64,000 bases of DNA, taken from Marasmius tenuissimus. Taxonomy: Eukaryota > Basidiomycota > Agaricomycetes > Agaricales > Marasmiaceae. The position numbers and the translations under genes are program-made. Each line of letters opens with the position of its first letter. Within the stretch, counting starts at the first letter, position 1. Of the stretch, positions 12,701 through 20,532 are shown in pieces. The DNA is taken from contig JAQOTA010000014.1 of the NCBI GenBank assembly GCA_029532415.1, positions 186,001 through 250,000 on the forward strand, written 5' to 3'. The notes beneath the pieces were generated by a model that saw only the letters and a program-made list of their open reading frames with translations, ran no database searches and was not told where the DNA came from.

Positions 12701-12819
12701 CACGCCATCATCCCGAGGCTAAGTTCTGTGATTTCTTCTGTCGTATCAGCCAACTGACGAAGTTCTTCAGGGTCAAGGATAGGCTCAATATTTGAGATAC
12801 CAGGGGGGTGTATTTCCAT
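6739..12819 (-). CDS. pol: Retrotransposon Pol polyprotein, 3' end shifted by a MITE
   Basis: 2026 aa as it reads now. An acidic, Ser/Asp-rich N-terminus and ~250 unassigned residues precede an aspartic protease (ALIDTGSLGDF, about 424). Reverse transcriptase follows, with YLDD at about 737, then RNase H (TDGCQTG, about 890). Integrase has an HHCC zinc region (HSLLAHLG to CHTCK, about 1238-1290) and catalytic acidic positions in GMDFVGPLP, IISDRDSLF and DGSTERANR (about 1308-1410). A chromodomain-like segment (EWAIDHIISHSG to KSGDITWLPYHEI) lies near 1606-1660. A ~260-residue tail of unknown function follows, rich in Lys/Arg near its end. The last ~100 residues are read from the inserted MITE and out-of-frame sequence. 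Removing the MITE plus one target copy (202 nt) restores a frame ending at 6522. All catalytic domains lie upstream of the damage. Confidence 0.92.
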   Translation of the reverse strand: MEIHPPGISNIEPILDPEELRQLADTTEEITELSLGMMAWETLSDTSDTEWESDLIEEYSDPESESEGSRVSSPMPSLQTVSNSDFSEVSDNDSDCESDTDESDSDSVASDDIELADIFQYRDYEFVPRETRREFCPEWLHNEMNHEEYGFETDNAPNMIGDVLGTRARLILDTLAPYPGDPILPRYPALGRFSVFQVSDTMYCVEDHEYEDVLHSSDEFPQWMYIEVESLENPAFCIGEWYAYERAQRNNIPAPKKWENSGEMGDVYAEAIEKCLDIGGPYPGDCFFNLEPGSCRFIVTRAGKEIYRIWDRFRDAHLDLPPRLLKIRRFDLVRWCKKQLAHSYRNLREFLQDMSERPLLGLLFGHEDFDNEVVLEVNGVQVAQGTFPAVQRNAALPKDFSRKIPKPLVVVVRVNGEPGRALIDTGSLGDFISSTFADQLKLKKMELAKPLPLQLATQGSRSKINSGVKVQFEYQNISEHRYFDIVNLSSYDLILGTPWLFQHKVTVGFHDSKVIIGSPRALPIEGTNVSQLSSRAMDLLDERIEAARQELTRYALPICREVGETELPPLRAINHSIPLIDPSKIYPWRPSRCPEMFREQWAEKRNAYLKSGRWKMTSSGNTVPMMLIKKPGTQSLRIVVDLRARNDNTRKMSSPMPDIEGIKRRVARAKYRSIIDGKDAYEQIRIIPEHVDRTAMTTPDGNMVSLVIQQGDCNAPATYQSLMNYLFSEHIGRWMDVYLDDIVIYSSSLEEHVRHVMTVIDILKREKLYLSAKKLNFPPREMVVLGCVIDDNGIRMDPHKVDSILKWPTPTNRDLLRGFLGTVGYLADDIASVRIPMGQLSPITGDTVPFRWTYTEQRAFEDIKRLVEGARDHHRVPLDYSKDSDPVWLVTDGCQTGVAGVVCQGKDWRKARVAAFYSAKLNSAQQNYPVHEIEMLAGVETMLRHRDILQGLNFTWITDHKGLIHLLKQKDLSGRQARWLEKISEFDFRVEYVAGSENVMADALSRIYSNDQPGTVRARSEYTYHDVINNDVLLAHNITMPVFVDIEASCKVPELFAMKTRSGGKHTETSTEFARRMRDRFVLHGPRERKEGESTHQNPKTTQIPPAEESNSPIVTQDPGDNSNRSAEPEQMRPVANENSPVTPEVRADSPPNGVQASAEASLLAVLAAGRLKLDLENLLQSHYSSDVLFKKVMDQPKDFRNFEVDKGLVYLKLKDRKVLCVPKIMINGRSIREYVIDEAHSLLAHLGPKKTLDYLRDYVWWKEMVSDVNAFCESCHTCKRSKPNNQRPYGMLNNLQVPSYPWEAIGMDFVGPLPESKDRNGSYDMITVVICLLTGMVHLIPSRTTYKAKQVAELVFAEVYKHHGLPKAIISDRDSLFTSIFWTHLHNLIGTKLKMSSAYRPQTDGSTERANRTVTQMLRQCVAIDQKDWVLKLPSVEFAINIARSDTTGFSPFFLNTGRTPRPFLWNSADKNEYPGIRTYAQKMKQAVMQAHDSILNARVKQTRDANRRRRPAPFKEQDLVYLSTENISFPKGYARKLVPKYIGPYKILKDFGNNSYKVDLPARLKQRGIHDVFHASLLRIHVPNDDRLFPGRLETQVADFGEVQGEWAIDHIISHSGTRTNALFQVKWKSGDITWLPYHEIDHLDAVGDYLEAMGISDISGLVSGGREPPKLASDSEETDLHVGVMEWLEGIDEMDRKGTDEGSTLTQFSPYRHLVRNPSLPYTQPLLDMAITNWLRRVTHDGKPSQTIVIGHIALGQVSFSVTPLDIRRCLITAGQLLNGKSVNSLTIPACYPRIAQLFNNDPECSVGGRFSIFNSATGTVVLGSKIDSKLFKEFTRDVPTSSQPRHDSLGLDGLEAWKQDAIVSNMWSSYARESKNNKRKQARLSNKPYEKSKKRTLAAQSSNCGASAPPTQPAAAVTAGFLMSTRPLWCDVNTVNTHLSSCCPLDFWSGLPWSPFNFRVENDVLTVLTSHHKGRVDIQNPAVCCCVPVYPGHGSLYWKCLPAYRPHFRVFHAGTLSKQSSY
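6859..7057. mobile_element. 199-bp MITE inserted in pol
   Basis: A near-palindrome. The left end CACGGCGGGATTTTGGATGT matches the reverse complement of the right end (CACAGCGGGATTTTTGATGT), and the pairing continues for about 57 bp with few mismatches. It is flanked by the triplet ACA on both sides (6856-6858 and 7058-7060). It encodes nothing. The 3-bp duplication would fit a Harbinger-like or similar superfamily, but the target is not the usual one, so the superfamily is open. Confidence 0.8.
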
Positions 12820-15079
12820 TGCCAGAAACAGTCTTTCCCTGAGGGCATTGACGGCTCATGTGCCCAATTTCGCCACATCTGAAGCATTTTCCCGCCGCAC
12901 GGTACTCATCCTTCTCTTTATCAGTGAGTTCTCGGCGCTGGTTACCCTTGCGCGGATTGTGCTGACGGTTATTTGACTTTTTGTAGTCCGATTTTCCGCC
13001 CTTGTCACCGTTGGAGGATCCCCGGTTGAAGGCATTATTATTCCCAGATGCACGAGAACCATTACCCCTGTTATTACTGGGCTTGTGGTTTGACGAGCCG
13101 CCGCCGCCATTGTTGTTAGAGCTAGAATGACTATTTGCCTTGTCCTTCTTTTTGTTGTTACTGCCCGGATCGGGGCCCGTGTCAACATTCTCAATAATTT
13201 CAATCAACTCGGCAGCGCGCGATATCTCGTCGTAACTGGATATCTCGGGGTTGAGTTTCTCGCGCCAAAGACCCTTCTGAATCTTTTTGTTGAGTCCAGA
13301 CCAGAGCTTGTGAACCTTTTCACGCTCATCAATCAGTCCGACGGTGTTGAACAAATCATTCAATTCCGCCAGGTAATCCCGAACAGGCTTGTCATTTTGA
13401 AATGCACGCTTGAGTTTCTTTCGCTGATCCAAGCGGTAGGTCAACGGGAAACAATAATTGTACAGATCCGTGAAGAACTGCTGAATTCTCCAGTCAAACG
13501 GTGAGTTCGCAACGACACTCAAATAAAATTGATAAGCACGTCCAGTGAGGTACTTCGAAATCCTAAATACACGGCGGTTTCTAGGTACTCGTCCATCTCG
13601 GAGGTATGCCATGGCTTCAGTCACGAATTTGATGAACCCACGGACGTCAGCCGTGCCATCATACACCTCCGGAGGAACTGGTTTGAGTAACATGCGGACC
13701 CTATGGCGCCTGTGCCGCCCAAATCGGCGGTTTCTTCGAGAACGGTGATTTCCATAGTCTGAAGAGCTGTCCGAGTCCGACGAGTCAGAACTCGAAGTTT
13801 CCGTATCACTCCCGCTGTCAGAAGAATCTGAATCTGAATCAGAGGAACTCGAAGAGGAGGAGGAGGGGGTTGGAGGATCTGAACGGCCCTTTTCTCGTCT
13901 TCGGTTTTTACTATCACGGTGAGATTTCTTGGACGGCGTAAGCAATTTAGCCAGATGGTTGGTAGGAGCAATCAACTCACTTGGGCGAGGAACATGGTCA
14001 GTCTCGTATCGCACACGAGCACTGTCACCCAGTTTCTTGCGAGGTTTTTCCTGGACTAAATCACGGATGTGATTACCAACAAGATCGGAAAGGGCTTCTG
14101 AAGGAGCACGTCCTTGACCACGGCGTGCTTGTTCACGCTCGCGAGAACGCTCCTTGGAACGCTTACGGCGTACCTTATCTCGGGCAATTCGGCCCTCAGA
14201 CTTGGGTCTTCTTGCAGGCTGTTCAGCCTCGCTGTCAGAAGATGAACTCGGGTTCTCGAGTTCCTTTCGCGGCTTAGCCTTTGAGTACCTGGCAAGCTCA
14301 GCTTTCTGTCTTTCGACATTGAGTTCATGCTCAGGGACTTTTGCAGCACCCCAATTACGGGGGTCAACAGCCTTTCCCTTGCCCTTGGAGGTAGAGGGTT
14401 CAGGGTCGGGTTCCGAATCAGAAGACGAGGATTCATTTCCATCGTCCTCACTGCCAGCAGCAGTGTCGACCATGCCCATGCGGTTCCGAACCCGAGCTCG
14501 CTCGGATTCGGACATAGACAATTCAGCTTGGCGAACCGCCGTAAGCTGATCCTCAGTCAGAACGTAACGGTTCTGGTTGTGCACACGATCAGAGGAATGA
14601 GAATAATTTTTATTCATATTATCGCGACTGACACTCCTACGTCTAATAGGTACGGTAGACCATGGGCGGGTTTCCCGCTCATTGTCGTCCGAATCGTTCG
14701 CATTTGCGACACGGTTTTGACGGCGTGGTGGTCCATCATCCTGATTTCCCGTACCCTGGTCATCACGAACCAGGGCCGCCTCGGTGTCAGACTCAGAGTC
14801 CTGCTCAGAGTCGGTACCCGAGGGAACACCGTGACCATCGCCGCTGTTGCCAACGACGAGACCAGGTGCGCGTACTCCGGGTGAGGAAGCACGGCTTGCA
14901 GATGGGAAAGCAGAAAGAGAAGAGTTGAGAGACTCACCATTATTTTCCGCAGCAGGGTGCTGTTCAGCGACTACGCTGCCCGTGGTCTGGGTATCAGTGG
15001 TGGTTGGAGCAGTTTGGATGCCGCCATTGCCACGTCCACGGAGGTTGTAACGAGTATTGGTGACTGTTGTAGTTGACAT
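12785..15079 (-). CDS. gag: Retrotransposon Gag polyprotein
   Basis: A 764-aa protein that would form the virus-like particle of the element. The first ~450 residues are low complexity and charged, with Ser/Asp runs and Arg-rich stretches. A retrotransposon Gag (capsid) domain follows at about residues 470-640 (DGTADVRGFIKFVTEAMAYL to ISRAAELIEIIENV). An Asn/Gly/Ser-rich spacer leads to one CCHC zinc knuckle (CFRCGEIGHMSRQC, about residues 732-745), which binds RNA. The ATG lies 176 nt downstream of the 5' LTR. The stop at 12785-12787 lies 35 nt inside the pol frame, which is in the +1 frame relative to gag. No frameshift or early stop interrupts it. Confidence 0.93.
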   Translation of the reverse strand: MSTTTVTNTRYNLRGRGNGGIQTAPTTTDTQTTGSVVAEQHPAAENNGESLNSSLSAFPSASRASSPGVRAPGLVVGNSGDGHGVPSGTDSEQDSESDTEAALVRDDQGTGNQDDGPPRRQNRVANANDSDDNERETRPWSTVPIRRRSVSRDNMNKNYSHSSDRVHNQNRYVLTEDQLTAVRQAELSMSESERARVRNRMGMVDTAAGSEDDGNESSSSDSEPDPEPSTSKGKGKAVDPRNWGAAKVPEHELNVERQKAELARYSKAKPRKELENPSSSSDSEAEQPARRPKSEGRIARDKVRRKRSKERSREREQARRGQGRAPSEALSDLVGNHIRDLVQEKPRKKLGDSARVRYETDHVPRPSELIAPTNHLAKLLTPSKKSHRDSKNRRREKGRSDPPTPSSSSSSSSDSDSDSSDSGSDTETSSSDSSDSDSSSDYGNHRSRRNRRFGRHRRHRVRMLLKPVPPEVYDGTADVRGFIKFVTEAMAYLRDGRVPRNRRVFRISKYLTGRAYQFYLSVVANSPFDWRIQQFFTDLYNYCFPLTYRLDQRKKLKRAFQNDKPVRDYLAELNDLFNTVGLIDEREKVHKLWSGLNKKIQKGLWREKLNPEISSYDEISRAAELIEIIENVDTGPDPGSNNKKKDKANSHSSSNNNGGGGSSNHKPSNNRGNGSRASGNNNAFNRGSSNGDKGGKSDYKKSNNRQHNPRKGNQRRELTDKEKDEYRAAGKCFRCGEIGHMSRQCPQGKTVSGNGNTPPWYLKY

Positions 15080-15255
15080 AGTGAACCAGAGAAGGATATA
15101 GAGAAAAGCAGAGACAGAGGGAATTGTCGTTGTCGAGGGTGGGCGGTCCTTGTTGATCAGACGAGGAAGTATCCGAGCCGTCGACGACGTCGAGAGGTTT
15201 TTAGAGATAAGCTAGAGCAGAGAGTTTCTGTCGAAGTGGTTGAGGGTAAAAAATA

Positions 15256-15488
15256 TGTAGCACCGACGGGTAGAACCACGACGGTAGCACACGAGAGGGG
15301 GAGAGAGTCGCTCGAGTTACCGGGATAACCACTGGGATTCCAAGAGAGACTAGACTAAAGATAACGAGCGTCGGCTTTATATATGAGAGAGAAACAGGCT
15401 AGGATATAAAAGGTAATGAGCGTGGGGTTTGGGTTAGGGAAGCTGTAGGTAAACAAAGAGTAAACAACGCGAGAGTCCGTTCGTCACA
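15256..15488 (-). repeat. 5' LTR of the retrotransposon
   Basis: 233 bp, starting TGTGACGAAC and ending GGTGCTACA on the coding strand. It contains a TATA-like sequence (minus-strand CATATATAAAGCC, near 15373-15386) that is the best candidate for the element's core promoter. It matches the copy at 6258-6490 without visible differences. Confidence 0.93.
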
Positions 15489-15493
15489 CCCAC
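15489..15493. repeat. Target-site duplication CCCAC, right copy
   Basis: Perfect match to 6253-6257. The sequence that follows (CGCTTGCCCTTTTTCACACG) is the right half of the interrupted boundary module. Confidence 0.9.
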
Positions 15494-16979
15494 CGCTTGC
15501 CCTTTTTCACACGAACAGTCATCGTCAGGCACGTTCATGCATGCCATCGCCAGGCTCCAGCACGTCAACAGATTTTTCTTATCCAATTCAACATTTTCCC
15601 CTGCTATCCCTTGGAAAACTCGTCTCGTCAAAGTTCTAATACTCGCGCTGGCACCACGAAGAATCCATACTCAGTTGTGTTCGGAGTGGGGACAATAGAT
15701 GGTCCAAATCCTTCAAAGACTTTGAAGTGACATTTTGAGGTGTGCGTATTGGATCTGTAAATTTACTTGAGCCTTGGCCTATCATCTTACACCTTATTCA
15801 GTAAGCCTCAATTGCGAGCAAAGCCAAAGTGAAAGGCATTGAACCCACTCGTTCGATTTTTCTGGCCGGCAGCCTCGAGTTCACAAAAGGACAACCATGG
15901 CCTAGAAACCCGTACAGCAATCAGTCCTGTCCGAACGCAACGAATATCAGCCGCTGTTTTCTCGACGATGAAAACTCTCCCTGGCTTCCAGTTCCAGGGT
16001 ACAAATGGAGCAGCAATCCATGGATCTCATGTCCGTCGCGCAACCGTGGACTTCAACAATCGCTCCGTAGCTCGAAACTACGGAAAGACTCGTCGAGATC
16101 ACCAACATCCAGTGGTCTCGAATGAAGACGTCGAACGCAGTCGGTTGTTGTTACGGCCCTTGGCTGGTGTGGGTTTAACTTGCGTGATCCAGGTGCGTTT
16201 TTTGCTTTGCATCTACCGTCCATCCATTTCTTTGGTAACCTGGCTTTTGTAGACTGGCACGCCGAGCCCATTTCTACCGACTGCGCCTTTCTCAGTCCAG
16301 ACACGCCAAACGATCACGGATTCACCCGCATACATCCTATCCACTACCGCCCCTCGAGTGAACGCTGGTGATTGCGTGGTGTTTGTAGTTTGAGTCTGGG
16401 CGTGGGTTGCAAGGGAAGAGGACGATTATGAATACGTCGTGCGTTATCCTCCCCCTTTTATCCTTTCTCGTTTACTCATCGCTTGTTAGTTCTGCATAGA
16501 ATTGTCTATAGCTCACTAGCACGCGTATCTCAATGATGGGCAATATCGATGTCCCCTCCCGTTACACCAATCTTCATGATCAAGCTTCAGCTTCGTCCAT
16601 CCCATTCGTTCGAACGAGAAACTCAGGATATACACCTAGCCATCTGGTGCACAACAACAACGACGATGACGATAGCTACGTCCGAAGATGATTGTGGCTT
16701 CCCTCGAACCAGCGTTCCTTGTACTTTCTTTGCCTGTTCTTCCATACCCGAACTCGCATCTAGTGCACACACCCGCACTGCGCAGTCCACGTCCCCAGAC
16801 TTGATATGATCCAAAATGAAAGGCCGAGAGCTAGGGGAAGGAAACTTCAGAATTCAGACGAGTGTCCTGATAATAATATGTGGCAAAATTGGTTTCTGCA
16901 TCCTCGAGGCTCGACCATCGGCTTCATCAGCCAGCGACTTCCGATCTCGTTCGGAGGCGTTTCTCAAGTCTTCAAGGTC

Positions 16980-17575
16980 GGTTGCAACCCATAGGTTGCT
17001 AAACCTAGGGACGAGGACGGAGTTGGAATGCTTCATCTCGCCGGCCAACAAACTCAACTCTCCTCGGTGTCTTCCTCGGCCGCCACGGCGACCTCAAGCA
17101 ACACCGGTACTTTACGAAGACATTCATACAAGCTCTTCTACCTGTAGCTGCAGTCACACTCTGGTGTAACAGTGCCCTCGTGAATGGAGGCGAACGCTCA
17201 GGTCCATCATAGACGATTGGGTTGCGCTCGTCGTGTTTCTGAGTGCGAGTTTGGGGCTGCAGAGAGGTACGAGGAGGAAGTCAGATACCCAGTTCACGAC
17301 GACTGGTGCGTGTTCATGTTCTCTATCCTTTTGGTTCATGCTCATCAATCTCCTGTTAGTCATTCCAACCACCGTCTAGTTCAAGGTCTTCCCTCTTCAA
17401 TTACCCACAGAAGATGGTCATTTGCGAGCACAACCTCATCGCTGCATTTTGGTTTCATCCGCTGTGCTTTTCTCACCGAGGTAGCGCTAGGTCGAACGTT
17501 GGGTATTGCTGCTGAATTTGGATGTATGATTACTATTTTCCGGTTGGTTGTGCTGGCGAAGACGAATGGGACTAG
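16980..17575 (+). pseudogene. DUF1275-like membrane protein remnant D1
   Basis: Translated pieces resemble DUF1275 (YoaK-like) multi-pass membrane proteins, but only across several frames. They include LNSLGVFLGRHGDLKQHRYF at about 17053, TFIQALLPVAAVTLWC at about 17125 and LSASLGLQRGT near 17237, followed by a degraded last exon around 17380-17570 (ICEHNLIAAF, then a mutated NVGYCC region). Stops and frame changes separate the pieces, so no full protein can be made. D4 at 40050-40735 is the best preserved relative and guided this reading. Function in fungi is not established. Confidence 0.55.
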
Positions 17576-17818
17576 AGGAAGTGATTGGTTCTCATCGCAT
17601 ATAATATATGCCTACTCTTTGGAACATTCGCTGGACCTATTCTTGTCGTTACTTACTCGATCTGTTTTTCTACCTGCTGCCTTGTTTTTGGTGTGTCGAG
17701 TCACAAGTACAACCATACGGAAACGATCCGATTTTGCGATACTGCTAGACATGCGACGTTATGAATCCAAATATACCCAATAATGCTTCCTGACCTTCAT
17801 ATCGTTGTTGCGGATGAG

Positions 17819-17832
17819 GTCAACAAGCGCCC
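17819..17832 (+). repeat. Boundary module copy b
   Basis: Exact GTCAACAAGCGCCC, followed about 20 bp later by ATCTTTCACCCGAACCGTCA, the weaker half of the module. It lies just after DUF1275 remnant D1. Confidence 0.6.
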
Positions 17833-18397
17833 GCTGGCCACGAATCTTTCACCCGAACCGTCACCACACTCGTGGCCATACACACTTCTGAGGGTACAGA
17901 TAACTTCCCGTTTGTTTCCATGCCTTGTTCCCCTGATCTCCGAATGGTTTATCACAGGAAACGCCTCGGCTGAGTGGAGAGAGCCCGTGGCCTCGTAATC
18001 AAAGGTGTGTATAGATGGTAATTGTATTCGTACATCTGTCTTTACTGCAGACCCTAAATATCCCGCGCAGCGAGTAAACAGTACTGAAGGGTACTCACAT
18101 TGTGGATTTGACCGCTTCGACTCAGTGAGAAATGGTTTCAATGGCGCGTCTTGCAGCACTCTAATCAGCGACTGCCACGGGACGCTGAGATCCGAATCGG
18201 GATCCTTCCTTCCCGGCGCCCACCCGCCCATGTATAAAAACTTAAAACGTTGATTCGCAAACGTTACTTCCAGACACCCACCCACATTGCTAGCAGAGGT
18301 ATATCGAGGAGCAATCAGTGAGCATTTATTGACCATCTCACACGTCGAGTGCGTAAATTCAGTTGAAGCTCAAGTATCAGGTTCAAACTTGGAAGAA

Positions 18398-20389
18398 ATG
18401 GATTTCGGTGTCGATACACCTTTCTCTCATGTGTTGAACACGAATTATTCCCCTTCTATCGAGGAGCAGAGCTTGTTGCGAGACCTTATTCTGGGACCAG
18501 AGGGGCAGATTCGCCAATTGGATGACGAGATATCCCGACTACAAGCCAAAAGACAGAGATTGCAGCAATTTGTCGACCTTCATCGTGCCCTTCTCTCGCC
18601 ATTTCGTCGAATTCCGACAGACGTCTGGAGATTAATCTTCATTGAAACTCTTCCCGAAAATATACTTGGTCTCTGCACACGCACGTCTAGAAGTTCTCCC
18701 CTCCTGCTCACTACCATCTGCCATTCGTGGCGAGAAATCGCTCTGAGCACTCCAGCCCTCTGGACTTCCATTCATGTTCATCTTCCGATCGAGTACTCGA
18801 ACAGCCCCGATCTCGTTTCCGTCACACGACTGCACAAGAGAAAAGAGGGTCTTAAAGTCTGGCTTGATAGGTCGGGGACGTCTCTCCCGATCTCTATCTC
18901 CCTCGCGGTCCAGACGTATACTCTGAATAACTCACCTTGGAACGGAGAGATTGTCGATTTGGCCTACCCACGCGCCCACACCACCGATTTCATCAGACTT
19001 CTCACACAGTACTCGCACCGATGGGGAACCGTTGTATTCAACAGTGGCGTTCGTCTATTGGACCTTACTCCGCTCGAGAAGTTGCCAGCGACTTCCTTGT
19101 CATCCCTAGAGTCATTTTACAGCTTCGGAGCCCTCTTCGACTCTTACAGACGGCCATCATCATCTAACGCTGCCCGCAACCTCTTTCCCCCATCCCCTCT
19201 TGAAAAACTCCTTACCAAAGCACATTCGCTCCAACGGCTCGAATTATTTGATGCCAATATCTCTGCAGCTACCTTATCACTTCCAATACCCTGGCATCAC
19301 CTGACCGAACTCTCCATCATAGTTCCAGATTTATGCAATCGTCATGAGTCGCCACTTCATCCGAGTCAACTCTTGCGGCTTCTCGCTGCCAAATGTCAGT
19401 TATTGACTACACTGAATATCACCCTTGGTGACGAAAACCCACGGACCGCCACCGCTAGTACCATTTCTTATCCTGTACGATGGCCCAGCCTCCAGAGCCT
19501 CCGTATGGTGTTCCTCGATACGCCTTTTTCAATAGAGTTTCCGAGCCCTAGTTCCCCGAACGCAAATACTCCAGACGACACGGCTTCCAACTACTTGACG
19601 ACGTTCCTCCCGGATATCATCCAAACCTTCAACAGCGTGACCCTTCCCTCGCTAAAGAAGTTGTCCGTAGCTTTCTACGGGAGTCAGCCGTTTAGCGGCT
19701 ACTACGCCGCTCAGCTACCTTTTGAGGAGCTCCTCGAACGGTCGCAGTGCCCGCTTACACATTTTGAAATGATACACCCCCGCACAGTCGCAGTGGAGGC
19801 AGTTATAAGAGTCCTCCGACAGCTGGAAACCCTCCGGTCGCTCAATTTGGGGTATAGTCGCCTGACGAGAAGAGAGAGAACGCGAAGATTTGATCCTGAG
19901 TACAACGTGGAGCCACGAGACCTCTGGACAAACCCCAATGTCTCTTCGCCCTGGCAGAGAGAATGGCTGGACCGGATCCTTCGAGAATTTTTGCTAGCTG
20001 AATCGGACTCGACCGTCGAATCAGAGGTTGACCTATTCACGGTGTTGCCGTTATGCCCTCGATTAGAGGAGCTTAACATTGGAGGATGTGCCCTCGACGA
20101 TCGAGATGCGTTGCTCGACTTTGCAATGAAGACTCAAAGGGCAAATTTGGGGACGTTCCGAGTTGATCTTGGACGGCCTGCTGGCGGCGATATGTGGAAG
20201 CTCTTTGAGTTACTTCGGATGGAGAGACAAGACCCAGAAAAAATGAGGGTTGTGCAAGATGTGGGAGCCGTGACGCTGGATTGGAGGTGGGACATTGCTG
20301 AGTCGAGGAATCCGTATCCATTGTTGGACGATGCGACCACTGGTCTGCCAGATGAAGGGAGCTGGTGGAACGAATCACTTTGGCTGTAA
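18398..20389 (+). CDS. F-box-like protein F1, intact
   Basis: A 663-aa protein in one exon. F-box proteins couple substrates to SCF ubiquitin ligases through Skp1; this Agaricomycete-type family is large and mostly uncharacterised. Residues ~30-62 form a predicted coiled coil (QIRQLDDEISRLQAKRQRLQ). The F-box-like motif follows at about 65-86 (LLSPFRRIPTDVWRLIFIET), then LLLTTICHSWREIALSTPAL. The rest has LRR-like spacing of Leu and ends WWNESLWL. The ATG matches that of paralogue F2. Upstream in-frame codons have no ATG. A likely 5' UTR intron (GTGAGCATTT near 18318 to an AG near 18373) has a counterpart in F2. No stop or frameshift is visible. Confidence 0.85.
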   Translation: MDFGVDTPFSHVLNTNYSPSIEEQSLLRDLILGPEGQIRQLDDEISRLQAKRQRLQQFVDLHRALLSPFRRIPTDVWRLIFIETLPENILGLCTRTSRSSPLLLTTICHSWREIALSTPALWTSIHVHLPIEYSNSPDLVSVTRLHKRKEGLKVWLDRSGTSLPISISLAVQTYTLNNSPWNGEIVDLAYPRAHTTDFIRLLTQYSHRWGTVVFNSGVRLLDLTPLEKLPATSLSSLESFYSFGALFDSYRRPSSSNAARNLFPPSPLEKLLTKAHSLQRLELFDANISAATLSLPIPWHHLTELSIIVPDLCNRHESPLHPSQLLRLLAAKCQLLTTLNITLGDENPRTATASTISYPVRWPSLQSLRMVFLDTPFSIEFPSPSSPNANTPDDTASNYLTTFLPDIIQTFNSVTLPSLKKLSVAFYGSQPFSGYYAAQLPFEELLERSQCPLTHFEMIHPRTVAVEAVIRVLRQLETLRSLNLGYSRLTRRERTRRFDPEYNVEPRDLWTNPNVSSPWQREWLDRILREFLLAESDSTVESEVDLFTVLPLCPRLEELNIGGCALDDRDALLDFAMKTQRANLGTFRVDLGRPAGGDMWKLFELLRMERQDPEKMRVVQDVGAVTLDWRWDIAESRNPYPLLDDATTGLPDEGSWWNESLWL

Positions 20390-20532
20390 GCGCATGGAGG
20401 ACAGCGACGAGGGGGTGATATAGCTGAATCAAGGCCCGGGAAATGATAAATCACATCGACATTCGTAGAGTAGAGTGACAGCACGGGACATCCATACCCG
20501 GGACTCGGAGGCCTAAAAGTATATGAAAACTA

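Larger units (their letters stand above)
6258..15488 (-). mobile_element. Complete Ty3/gypsy LTR retrotransposon (chromovirus type)
   Basis: A 9231-bp element transcribed on the minus strand. It is bounded by two 233-bp LTRs starting TG and ending CA, and flanked by a 5-bp target duplication CCCAC (6253-6257 and 15489-15493). Order from the 5' LTR (right): 176-nt leader, gag, pol with protease, reverse transcriptase, RNase H, integrase and chromodomain, then the 3' LTR (left). This domain order (RT before integrase) defines Ty3/gypsy, and the chromodomain-like C-terminus fits chromoviruses. Reading the two LTRs side by side I found no difference, so insertion is probably very recent. The only visible damage is a 199-bp MITE in the 3' part of pol. 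I could not identify a tRNA-complementary primer-binding site next to the 5' LTR. Confidence 0.95.
15489..17818 (+). repeat. Repeat unit U1: boundary module, unidentified exons, DUF1275 remnant
   Basis: First of four units with the same order: boundary module (here split by the retrotransposon, left half at 6241-6257), a stretch of degraded exons, then a DUF1275-like remnant, then the next module at 17819. Open segments lie at 15829-16250 but none gives a protein I recognise. The segment TGATCCAGGTGCGTTT at 16184-16199 repeats a splice-donor context seen at 44660, 37436, 37805 and 27946. Unit length is about 2.3 kb. Confidence 0.5.

Noticed and set aside
13981..14940. Open frames antisense to or out of frame with gag
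   Set aside because: They are shadows of the Ser/Asp/Arg-rich gag coding sequence, whose composition keeps other frames open.
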